From Leisingera thetidis (GTDB lineage: Bacteria; Pseudomonadota; Alphaproteobacteria; Rhodobacterales; Rhodobacteraceae): 64,000 bases of DNA. The stretch covers positions 375,501-439,500 of the forward strand of contig NZ_CP109787.1 in the NCBI RefSeq assembly GCF_025857195.1, given 5' to 3'. Every line of letters starts with the position of its first letter. The first letter of the stretch is position 1. A program made the translations under genes and the position numbers. Shown in pieces: positions 17,778 through 25,630 of the stretch. The notes beneath the pieces were generated by a model. The model was not told where the DNA came from, did not search any database, and saw nothing but the letters and a program-made list of their open reading frames with translations.

Positions 17778-18944
17778 TCAATCCGTCCCGGACAGGTCGC
17801 GGGTGAAGACCTTGGCGGCCACGTCCCGGAGCTCGTCGGTCATGCGGTTGGCGACAATCAGGTCGGCCTCCTGCTTGAAGGCCGCAAGATCCCGGATCAC
17901 CCGCGAATGGAAGAAGCGGTCCTCCTCCAGCACCGGCTCATAGACGATGACCTCGATCCCCTTCGCCTTCAACCGCTTCATGATGCCCTGGATCGAGGAC
18001 TGGCGGAAATTGTCGGACCCGGCCTTCATCACCAGCCGGTGGATGCCGACGACCTTGGGGCCCTTCATCAGGATCTGGTCGCTGAGAAAGTCCTTCCGGG
18101 TGCGGTTGGCGTCGACAATGGCGCGGATCAGGTTCTGCGGCACGTGGTTGTAGTTCGCCAGCAGCTGCTTGGTGTCCTTGGGCAGGCAGTAGCCGCCGTA
18201 ACCGAACGACGGGTTGTTGTAGTGGCCGCCGATCCGCGGATCCAGGCTGATGCCGTCGATGATCTGGCGGGTGTCCATGCCGCCGGCCATGGCGTAGCTG
18301 TCCAGCTCGTTGAAAAAAGCCACCCGCATGGCGAGATAGGTGTTGGCAAAGAGCTTGATCGCTTCCGCCTCGTCCGGGCCGGTGAAATGCACCGGCACAT
18401 CTTCCGCGGCAGCGCCTTGCAGAAGCAGGCCGGCAAAGACCTGCGCCCGCTCCGACTGTTCGCCGATGATGATGCGGGAGGGATGCAGGTTGTCGTAAAG
18501 CGCCCGTCCTTCGCGCAGGAATTCGGGGCTGAAGATCACCTGGCCGGTGTTCAGCCGCGCCCGCACCTCGGAGACAAAGCCAACGGGGATCGTCGATTTG
18601 ATGACGATGGTGGCGTCCGGGTTCACCTCGGTGACCTGCCGGATCACCGTCTCGACGCTGGAGGTGTCGAAGCCGTTGGTCCGCGGATCGTAGTTCGTGG
18701 GCGTCGCCACGATGACGTAGTCGGCCCCGGCGTAAGCCGCCGCCGCATCGGTTGTGGCCGAAAGGGCCAGCTTTTGGTTGCCGAGGAACTCTTCCAGCTC
18801 CGGGTCCAGGATCGGGCATCGGCGGTCGTTGACCATCGCCACGCGGGATTCGGATATGTCGACGGCTGTGACCGCATTGTGCTGTGCCAGCAGGACGGCA
18901 TTTGAAAGACCCACATAGCCGAGGCCCGCAACCGAAATTTTCAT
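17778..18944 (-). CDS. ugd: UDP-glucose 6-dehydrogenase
   Basis: A 388-residue enzyme oxidising UDP-glucose to UDP-glucuronate with two NAD+. The Rossmann motif GLGYVG (7-12), the catalytic Cys253 in [14 protein letters not shown] and the C-terminal UDP-binding domain are present. It is of the short Ugd type (about 388 residues). Start ATG 18944 is fixed by GGAAGG just upstream; a longer frame to 19013 is unlikely. It supplies UDP-glucuronate to the GumK-like transferase and the epimerase. The 267-base gap to the next gene (18945-19211) holds an AT-rich patch near 19011-19033, a likely promoter, and no gene. Confidence 0.93.
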   Translation of the reverse strand: MKISVAGLGYVGLSNAVLLAQHNAVTAVDISESRVAMVNDRRCPILDPELEEFLGNQKLALSATTDAAAAYAGADYVIVATPTNYDPRTNGFDTSSVETVIRQVTEVNPDATIVIKSTIPVGFVSEVRARLNTGQVIFSPEFLREGRALYDNLHPSRIIIGEQSERAQVFAGLLLQGAAAEDVPVHFTGPDEAEAIKLFANTYLAMRVAFFNELDSYAMAGGMDTRQIIDGISLDPRIGGHYNNPSFGYGGYCLPKDTKQLLANYNHVPQNLIRAIVDANRTRKDFLSDQILMKGPKVVGIHRLVMKAGSDNFRQSSIQGIMKRLKAKGIEVIVYEPVLEEDRFFHSRVIRDLAAFKQEADLIVANRMTDELRDVAAKVFTRDLSGTD

Positions 18945-19211
18945 CACTACCCTTCCTTGATCCAGCGGTGCTGAGACCGGGTGGCCGGCAAGGCGCCGCG
19001 AAGCGGCCCGCACAAAAATAAACTTTTAATCAATGGCGCCGGCGGCCTGATTCGCGACCCGGTCCCGACGGGGGCAATCTATAGATAATCACCCCCGGCT
19101 TCGCAATTGCAGAGGCCGCATGAATTCTTGTTCTGCGGGAAATTTCCGCCCTCGCAATCAATCTCCAGGAAGGGCCGTGCACTTCATGCTCTCCGGGGAT
19201 CGATGGGCGGA

Positions 19212-20567
19212 TCAATAGCTGGAAACAGTGCCCCCGCCGGAGATCGCCCGGGTGCCGGCGGTGATCGTGCGCCGCAGGAAGACCGTGCCGCCATTGGCAC
19301 GGACCGCGGCATTTTCCTGTGCCGCCCCATGCGCCTGCGCCTGGGATCCTTCGATCCATACGATGGCGTCATTGGAGCAGGTCAGGGCTGCCGCCTGGCC
19401 GTCGCCGTCGCTGTCATCGGCCTGAATCCGGCAGTCCAGAAACCAGGTCCGGGTGGTTTCGATGCAGTGAACCGAGCTTCCGCCATGACTGCCGCCGCCT
19501 TCGAATTCACAGCTGATGACTGCCGCGCGCACCCCGTCATGGGTGGTGAAGTCATTGCAGGAGGACGCCAGTCCCGCACCCGGCCGCGCGCCGCTGCAGC
19601 GTTCCATCAGCACATGCATTCCGGGGCTGCCGTTTTCATGGAAATTCCAGTTGTCTTTTGCCCCGCCGGCCGCATCGCAATCCCTGGCCCAGACAAGCCC
19701 GCTGGTGCGCAGGACACGGAAGGCGTCCTGTTCGGAACCTGGGGTGCCGTGGGCCGAATAGCGAAAGCTGCTGCCGACGCAGACAACATTGCGGGCAGCT
19801 GCGGCGTCCATGTGGAAGGCGCCGGAAATGCCGCCCTCGATATCGAAGCCTTCCAGATAGAAGTCATTGGCATGGGTCAGGAAACGCGCGCCATGCAGGC
19901 TGCGGATCAGGGCAATCCTGCCGTTCGGGTCGATGCCGATGTTGACATGGATATTGCTGCCGTCCTTGAAGAAGGTTCCCGCCGTCGTACGGCAGGCCTC
20001 CAGATCCGCCGCGGCTGAGAGTTCCTGGTACCGGCCCCGCGCATCCGCTGTATCGGTGCGGAACACCCGCAGAACGGCGCTGAGCGTTGTCACGTAAGCC
20101 GTGCCCTGGTCCGGCGCAAACGCGGGGTTCTCCGGCCCGGTGCGGTAATGAACCCTGCCGCCCCAGGCCAGAACCGCAACGGGCTGATCCGGTTCAACGG
20201 TGCCATTCGCGGTAAAGTGGTTTTCCTTGTAGAAACCGCTCTTGACGAGAACACGATAGGCGCCGCCGGTGGCGTTTCCCGCGGTGAAGGCTGCATGGAT
20301 GGTGCGTTTTGCGGCGGAGAAATCGCCGTCCTGCGCGCCCAGCCCGCTGTTGCCGTCATCGCCGGAGCCGATATCAACATGGATAGCCGGTCCCGACCAG
20401 ACCGCCGGATCGATCAGGGAGCGCGGATCCATATCCAGCCTGTAGCCCTCTGCCGCCCGTTGCAGGGGCAGGGGAAACCGGGCCTCGTCCCAGCCCAGGC
20501 CCTGCGGCAGCAGCGGCGGCAGCGGCGCGCCGCCGGACGCGGTCAGTCCCAAACCGACCCCAAGCAT
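19212..20567 (-). CDS. GTA head-spike fibre-like protein (GhsB/RCAP_rcc01080 position), beta-helix type
   Basis: A 451-residue protein with no transmembrane segments. A short N-terminal section is followed by a long right-handed beta-helix-like region (repeated short strands with Gly, Asn and Asp turns, for example YRVLVKSGFYKENHF, NDFYLEGFDIEGGISGAF, AAVISCEFEGGGSHG). Its ATG overlaps the stop of the RCAP_rcc01079-type spike base gene (TGATG), the arrangement expected for ghsA-ghsB of Rhodobacter capsulatus, whose products form GTA head spikes that bind capsule. The assignment rests on that neighbour and on the beta-helix look; an unrelated polysaccharide-binding or lyase-like function is the main alternative. 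Confidence 0.62.
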   Translation of the reverse strand: MLGVGLGLTASGGAPLPPLLPQGLGWDEARFPLPLQRAAEGYRLDMDPRSLIDPAVWSGPAIHVDIGSGDDGNSGLGAQDGDFSAAKRTIHAAFTAGNATGGAYRVLVKSGFYKENHFTANGTVEPDQPVAVLAWGGRVHYRTGPENPAFAPDQGTAYVTTLSAVLRVFRTDTADARGRYQELSAAADLEACRTTAGTFFKDGSNIHVNIGIDPNGRIALIRSLHGARFLTHANDFYLEGFDIEGGISGAFHMDAAAARNVVCVGSSFRYSAHGTPGSEQDAFRVLRTSGLVWARDCDAAGGAKDNWNFHENGSPGMHVLMERCSGARPGAGLASSCNDFTTHDGVRAAVISCEFEGGGSHGGSSVHCIETTRTWFLDCRIQADDSDGDGQAAALTCSNDAIVWIEGSQAQAHGAAQENAAVRANGGTVFLRRTITAGTRAISGGGTVSSY

Positions 20568-20824
20568 CACAGCCACCCCACAACGGATGCGGTGGTTCCG
20601 GTGGCTTCGATGCCGCGGGCCGAAAAACACAGCGTTTCGCCCGCCACCACATTGTAGATCAGCACCTGGCCCGCGGCGTCGCGAAGGGCCAGATCGCCCG
20701 ACCCTGTCACCCGCAGAACGCGCGGACAGGGATCGAGATCGGCGCCGTCCGCCGGGGTGATCTGGAAATGCTCGGTTGCGGGGCTTTCCAGGCCCCGCTG
20801 GTGGTTCTTGAAAGGGTTTGGCAT
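20567..20824 (-). CDS. ghsA: spike base protein, RCAP_rcc01079 (GhsA) family
   Basis: An 85-residue protein with the family pattern: an N-terminal GLESPATEHFQITPADGADL block, a central GDLALRDAAGQ strand pair, and a C-terminal ARGIEATGTTASVVG block. In R. capsulatus this family is the base of the gene transfer agent head spike. The start ATG 20824 is set by AAGGAGG; a frame from 20854 adds ten residues without family character. It is translationally coupled to the fibre-like gene. No other GTA structural genes occur in this window, which matches R. capsulatus, where ghsAB lie outside the main GTA cluster and next to capsule genes. Confidence 0.83.
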   Translation of the reverse strand: MPNPFKNHQRGLESPATEHFQITPADGADLDPCPRVLRVTGSGDLALRDAAGQVLIYNVVAGETLCFSARGIEATGTTASVVGWL

Positions 20825-20946
20825 AGGAGCCTCCTTGGTCTGTGCAGAGAACACAATCTACCACAGGAGGACCCGGTGTTGCCGGGGCCGGGCGTTCGGC
20901 GGGCGGCCGGTTAGGAAAGCGTCAGGCTTTGCGCTGCCGGCGCGGC

Positions 20947-22380
20947 TCAGCCCCGCGCATAGGCATCTTCATACCGCACAATGTCGTCTTCGCCGACATA
21001 GGCACCGGTCTGCACCTCGATCAGCACCATCGGCACCTTGCCCGGGTTTTCCAGCCGGTGTCTTGCCCCCAGCGGGATGTAGACGCTTTCATTCTCGGTC
21101 ACGAGTTTCACGGCGTCATCCACTGTCACCTTTGCAGTGCCTTCCACCACGATCCAGTGCTCGGAACGGTGCACGTGGCTCTGCAGCGACAGAGCGGCGC
21201 CGGGATGCACCTGGATGCGCTTCACCTGGAAGCGGTCGCCCACAGCAAGGCTTTCGAACCAGCCCCAGGGGCGGTGGTCTTTGGGGAACTGCGTGGCCTG
21301 GGCGGCACCCTTTGCCTTCAGCGCCTCGACCGCCTTCTTGACGTCCTGGGCGCGGGACTTGTCAGCGACCAGCACCGCATCATTCATTGCCACCGCCATG
21401 ATATTGTCGAGCCCGATGCCGACAATCTCCAGCCGCTCGCTGTCCGAGCGCAGCAGCGTGTCGCGGCAGTCGATCGCGGTGGCGGCGCCGCTGGCGACGA
21501 CGCCCTGTGCGTCCGGTCCGCTTTCGCGCCAGACCGCATCCCAGCCGCCCAGGTCCGACCAGGCCGCATCAAATGGCACCACGGAAAGATTTGCAGCCTT
21601 TTCCATCACCGCATAGTCGATGGAGATGTCCTCTGCCTGGCCCCACGGCTCCGGCGCGAGGCGCAGAAAGCCGAGGTCGGGTTCGGCCTCGTCCAGCGCG
21701 GCCTGCACGGGCTCGATCAGTGCGGGCGCATGGGCCTGGAAGGCTGCGATGATGTCCGCGGCGCGGAACAGGAAGATACCCGCGTTCCACTTGAAATTGC
21801 CGGCCGCCAGCATCTTTGCGGCGCGGTCGGCGTCGGGTTTCTCCACGAACTGCTTGAGCGGCACTGCCGCGCCCTGCGGCTCCGCAGCGGCGGCGAGTTC
21901 GAGGTAGCCATAGGCGGTTTCGGCATGGGCGGGCGTGATCCCGAATGTCACGAGCTGGCCCTGTGCCACGGCCTCAAGCCCGCGTGCAACGGCCGCGTGG
22001 AAAGCGTCCGTGTCGGGAACCACGTGATCCGACGGTGCAACCAGCAGCACCGCGGATTTGTCCTCGCCAAAGGCGCGCAATGCGGCGGCAAGCACCGCAG
22101 GGGCGGTATTGCGCCCTTCCGGTTCGATCAGGATGGCACCCGGATCGATGCCGATCGCCTGCAGCTGCTCGGTCACGATGAAGCGAAAATCGGAATTGGT
22201 GAGCACCATGGGGGCCAGGAACCGCATGCCGCCCGAGCTGCCGGCCAACCGCCGCGCCGAGGCCTGAAACAGGGTTTCCTCGCCCATGAGCGGCACGAAC
22301 TGCTTGGGATAGCTCTTGCGCGACAAGGGCCATAAACGGGTGCCGGAACCTCCGCAGAGGAGGACGGGTGTAATCAACAT
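20947..22380 (-). CDS. mannose-1-phosphate guanylyltransferase / mannose-6-phosphate isomerase
   Basis: A 477-residue bifunctional enzyme making GDP-mannose. The N-terminal nucleotidyltransferase carries LLCGGSGTRLWPLSRKSYPK (about 6-25) and FVEKPD; the C-terminal cupin domain has QSHVHRSEHWIVVEGTAKV, the type II mannose-6-phosphate isomerase metal site. Full length for ManC/AlgA/XanB. Start is taken as ATG 22380; a TTG six codons upstream is possible and neither has a strong Shine-Dalgarno. It provides mannose donor for the capsule genes, and its separation from them by ghsAB is unusual. Confidence 0.93.
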   Translation of the reverse strand: MLITPVLLCGGSGTRLWPLSRKSYPKQFVPLMGEETLFQASARRLAGSSGGMRFLAPMVLTNSDFRFIVTEQLQAIGIDPGAILIEPEGRNTAPAVLAAALRAFGEDKSAVLLVAPSDHVVPDTDAFHAAVARGLEAVAQGQLVTFGITPAHAETAYGYLELAAAAEPQGAAVPLKQFVEKPDADRAAKMLAAGNFKWNAGIFLFRAADIIAAFQAHAPALIEPVQAALDEAEPDLGFLRLAPEPWGQAEDISIDYAVMEKAANLSVVPFDAAWSDLGGWDAVWRESGPDAQGVVASGAATAIDCRDTLLRSDSERLEIVGIGLDNIMAVAMNDAVLVADKSRAQDVKKAVEALKAKGAAQATQFPKDHRPWGWFESLAVGDRFQVKRIQVHPGAALSLQSHVHRSEHWIVVEGTAKVTVDDAVKLVTENESVYIPLGARHRLENPGKVPMVLIEVQTGAYVGEDDIVRYEDAYARG

Positions 22381-23072
22381 GATTAAAAACTCGATCAAAG
22401 GTTAAGTCGCGTCTAGGTCCTATTGAATGAGCGCCCCGCTGACAAGTCCGGGGGTGAAACCAGCGGTCGGATTCCACCCTGCGGACAAAGTTCCTGACGG
22501 CGGTCTTTCCGGCAGGTTTCCGGCCGCCCGCAAATGCGCAGGGGCAGTTTTCTCGAGATGGCAGAGCTGTCCCGTCAGTTGAGGCGGACGGTGTGCAGCG
22601 GCCTGGTTGCAAGCGTGGCAACTCACGAGGCGCCCGCGGGACTACTGCCTGTCCCGGGCCGGCCGCAAGGGCCAGCTGGCAACTGTGCAGAGGTGCATTG
22701 AAAGGCAGGCGCAGCGGACGCCGCCCGCCTCATCCGCAGTGCGCCGCCCATTTCCGCAGTCCGGATTCCGCAGCCAAATCCCGGTGGATGTGCCCGAAAA
22801 TCACGCGGCTTGACGCGGACCCGTTGCGGGATGCGGCATGCACTTCCCCAAATGCGCCCTTGGAGTAAACAAAATTTCCACAAAATGAAAAATGCCTTTG
22901 TAATACGCCTTAAATCCACCATCATTCCACTGAACCGGGCAAGTCTGCAAATGTGACCTGATCCGGTGCGCTTCAATCCGGCGTGTCCTGCCTTCGATGG
23001 CAGGCAGGTCCGGCCAGCCAAAGCCGATGAACACAATCGGCATGATAACGGAACAACACGGAGGAAACTCAA
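22381..23072. promoter_or_regulatory. 692-base intergenic region upstream of manC-type and amt-like genes
   Basis: No convincing gene. The GC-rich part (22400-22860) has only short frames with no family resemblance. An AT-rich patch at 22866-22915 is the likely promoter area for the amt-like gene. A hairpin CCTGCC-TTCGAT-GGCAGG lies at 22987-23004 in its leader, and the GGAGG-type Shine-Dalgarno is at about 23060. I found no clear sigma-54 (-24/-12) or NtrC site, which one might expect for a nitrogen-regulated transporter. Confidence 0.5.
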
Positions 23073-24470
23073 ATGCCATTGGACGTGAGCACAATATTTG
23101 CTCAGCAAGTCACACTGAACGCGCTGGTGCAGAACATTCTGTACGCTTCTGGCGTCGTCGGGGCGATCCTGGTGGTCGTCGGACTTTTGCTGATCGACGC
23201 CGGCACCGCCCGGCGCAAGAACCTGTTCAACTCGACGATCGAAAAGACGCTCGGCTTCTTTCTGGGCTTTGCCACCTATTATGTGATCGGGTTCGGCCTG
23301 TGGGCCGGCCAGTATTACATCATGGAAGGCGCGACCATGATGGATTCGATCAATGACTGGTGGCTTGGCGGCGCCATGACCAACGCGCTGGCGCATCACA
23401 CCGATCCGGCGGTCTTTCCGGGTCTGAACACCTTCCAGATCTTCGTCTTCTTCCTGGCGGTGTTTGCCGGCATCATCAACATCCTGCTGCATTTCGCGGT
23501 GTCCGAGCGGATGAAGGCTTCGGCCTATTTCATCACCTGCATCGTCGCCGCGGTGGTGTCCTCGGCGCTGAGCTGGGCCACCTGGGGTTCGGTCGGCCCG
23601 CTGACCAACGCGGGCTTCCATGACTTCTTCGGCGTCGGCTTCGTGTATCTGTTCCCGGCCGGCATGGCGCTGGTGTTCACGCCGAAACTGGGCGCGCGTC
23701 CCGGCATGATGGCACCGCACCCGCGGGTGTCGGCCTATCTGGCGCCCAGCATCGGCCTGTGCGCGCCCGGCCTGCTGCTGATCTTTGCAGGCCTGCCGAT
23801 GGTGATCCTGTCCTGCCTGTTCTTCTTTGACCCCGAAGCGCTGGCCGTCAGCATCACCATGGCCGACACCAGTGTCGGCGTGGCGATCAACAACTACGCC
23901 CTGGTTTGGGCCGGCGGCGCCGTCACCGGCCTGCTGATCGCCTATGCCACCGGCAAATACGCCTATACCCTGCTGGGTCCGCTGGCCGGCTATGTGGCCG
24001 GGGCGTCGGGCTTTGACGTCTACCTGCCCTGGCAGGCCTTCGTCCTGGGCCTGCTGGCGCCGTTCTTTGCCTATGCGGTCTACGAGTTCACGCTGAAGCG
24101 CGGCATCGACGAGCACAAGCTGTTCCCGCTGTTCCTGGGCTCCGGCATCTTCGGGCTGGTGGCGCTGGGCCTGGTCAAGGCCGGCACCCCGCGCGGCGGC
24201 TTCCTGGGCATCGAGGAAGGCGCCTATGCGTTCCAGCACGGTGAAATCTCGCTGGTGATGCAGCTGGCCGGCACTGCCGTCTGCGTCGGCACCGGCGTGG
24301 TCACCGCGCTGATCCTGTCCTACATCCTGGAGTGGACCGTGGGCCTGCGGGTGTCCGAGGACGACCAGATCGAAGGCCTCGACGCCAAGAACTGGGAGCT
24401 GGAGCCGGACGTTGTCACCCACGCCGACAGCGTTGTGATTACCCACGCGGAAACCGCGCAGCGGGCCTGA
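23073..24470 (+). CDS. divergent Amt/ammonium-transporter-family protein lacking the twin histidines
   Basis: A 465-residue membrane protein with about eleven hydrophobic segments and the Amt C-terminal tail (VGLRVSEDDQIEGLDAKNWE). By eye, the AmtB DFAGGTVVH block corresponds to DFFGVGFVY here, placing Tyr192 at His168 of E. coli AmtB; the AmtB VFGVHGVCGIVG block corresponds to LFPLFLGSGIFG, placing Phe354 at His318. Both pore histidines are therefore replaced. No glnK gene is adjacent, unlike most amtB loci. Fold family is clear from the C-terminal signature and topology; transport of ammonium is uncertain. Confidence 0.78.
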   Translation: MPLDVSTIFAQQVTLNALVQNILYASGVVGAILVVVGLLLIDAGTARRKNLFNSTIEKTLGFFLGFATYYVIGFGLWAGQYYIMEGATMMDSINDWWLGGAMTNALAHHTDPAVFPGLNTFQIFVFFLAVFAGIINILLHFAVSERMKASAYFITCIVAAVVSSALSWATWGSVGPLTNAGFHDFFGVGFVYLFPAGMALVFTPKLGARPGMMAPHPRVSAYLAPSIGLCAPGLLLIFAGLPMVILSCLFFFDPEALAVSITMADTSVGVAINNYALVWAGGAVTGLLIAYATGKYAYTLLGPLAGYVAGASGFDVYLPWQAFVLGLLAPFFAYAVYEFTLKRGIDEHKLFPLFLGSGIFGLVALGLVKAGTPRGGFLGIEEGAYAFQHGEISLVMQLAGTAVCVGTGVVTALILSYILEWTVGLRVSEDDQIEGLDAKNWELEPDVVTHADSVVITHAETAQRA

Positions 24471-24488
24471 TCCCCGGCTGTGCGCAGG

Positions 24489-24517
24489 AAAGGCCCCGGC
24501 AGATGCCGGGGCCTTTT
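24489..24517. terminator. rho-independent terminator between amt-like and AbrB-family genes
   Basis: A 12-bp stem AAAGGCCCCGGC (24489-24500), loop AGAT, complement GCCGGGGCCTTT followed by T and C residues. A-rich sequence on the left gives a short T-run on the minus strand too, so it can serve both convergent genes. Confidence 0.88.
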
Positions 24518-24552
24518 CCGTTCTGCGGCAGCGCGCCCGGGGCCGCCGCCCC

Positions 24553-25572
24553 TCACCTTGCCCGCTTCAGAACCAGCGGGGCGCAGGTGACCACCAGCGC
24601 AACCCGGATGATGTGGTGCAGCACCACATAGCCCAGATCCGCCCCGGCGATGATTGCCAGCACCACCATCTCTCCCTGGCCGCCCGGCAGAAACGCCAGG
24701 AAGGCGTCGAGCGGCGCGGCGATGCCCGAAGCGCTGACCGACAGGATGAAGACGGCGCTGACCGCCGCCAGCAGCACCCCGTTGACGGAGCCTGCAAGGA
24801 CCACCCTGCGCAGCTCGCCCCAGGTGACGCCGGCATATTTGGCACCAACCGCCATGCCGATGAAGAACTGGCAGGCCCAGATCATTTCCGCAGGCGGCCG
24901 CCCGGTGATGACGCCGGTGAGGCTCAGGCCTGCGGCCAGCACCATCGGCCCGATGATCGAGGCGCCGAACACGCCCAGCCGCTGCGCGATGCCCCAGCCG
25001 GCCAGGCCGGCAAACAGCATCCAGCCGATCTGCGCGGGCGGCAGCTCTGCCGAGGGACGGCCGGGACGGGCCAGCAGGTCCACCTGCCAGAACCAGTTCA
25101 GCAGGAACGGGGCCATGCTGACGATCAGCAGGATGCGGGTGGCATGCACCAGCGACAGCACCCGGACATTGGCGCCGGCCTGCTCTCCGAACACCATCAG
25201 ATCCTGCAGCCCGCCCGGCATCGCACAATAATAGCTGGTCACCCGGTCAAAGCCGAAGCCCCGGCGCATCAGCGGAAAGGACACCAGCGCGACGGTTGCG
25301 ACGAACACCGGAACGAACAGAAGCGACAGCGCCAGCCCGGGGATCGCCGCCACCGCCTCCGGCGTGATCGACGCGCCGGCGGCGACCCCCAGAATGGTGC
25401 GGAAGGCGGTGCCGAGCCGCCCCATGCCCTCCATCGCGGCACCGCCGAGGGCAAAGGCGAGGCACAGGAACATCGGACCAAGCAGGAAGGGCAGCGGCAG
25501 CTTCAGCCACAGGAAGGTGCCGGCACCCAGGAGGGCAATGCAGGCGGTAAACAGACGGCGGCGCAGGTTCAT
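24553..25572 (-). CDS. AbrB-family integral membrane protein (PF05145)
   Basis: A 339-residue membrane protein with about ten hydrophobic segments and an internal duplication typical of the PF05145 family (two similar halves with MPGGLQDLMVFGEQAGANVR and LPGGQGEMVVLAIIAGADLG). These proteins are often mislabelled ammonia monooxygenase or AbrB regulator; they are membrane proteins of uncertain, probably transport-related, role and often accompany tripartite transporters. It lies 58 bases after tctA on the same strand, but behind a clear terminator. The start ATG 25572 is chosen because upstream sequence has no membrane character. Confidence 0.83.
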   Translation of the reverse strand: MNLRRRLFTACIALLGAGTFLWLKLPLPFLLGPMFLCLAFALGGAAMEGMGRLGTAFRTILGVAAGASITPEAVAAIPGLALSLLFVPVFVATVALVSFPLMRRGFGFDRVTSYYCAMPGGLQDLMVFGEQAGANVRVLSLVHATRILLIVSMAPFLLNWFWQVDLLARPGRPSAELPPAQIGWMLFAGLAGWGIAQRLGVFGASIIGPMVLAAGLSLTGVITGRPPAEMIWACQFFIGMAVGAKYAGVTWGELRRVVLAGSVNGVLLAAVSAVFILSVSASGIAAPLDAFLAFLPGGQGEMVVLAIIAGADLGYVVLHHIIRVALVVTCAPLVLKRAR

Positions 25573-25590
25573 CGGTTGTCCGGGGCTGGG

Positions 25591-25624
25591 GAGAAGAAAA
25601 ATGGAAGGCCGCAGCCTTCCATTT
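25591..25624 (-). terminator. rho-independent terminator after tctA
   Basis: On the minus strand an 11-bp perfect stem AAATGGAAGGC / GCCTTCCATTT (25599-25609 and 25614-25624), four-base loop, followed by a T-rich run (TTTCTTCTC) at 25599-25591. It ends the tctCBA unit before the AbrB-family gene. Confidence 0.88.
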
Positions 25625-25630
25625 GCTGGT

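Noticed and set aside
22623..24446. A 607-codon open frame on the minus strand opposite the amt-like gene
   Set aside because: His/Gln/Gly/Arg-rich translation typical of the antisense of a high-GC membrane gene; no family resemblance, and the plus-strand gene is clearly real.
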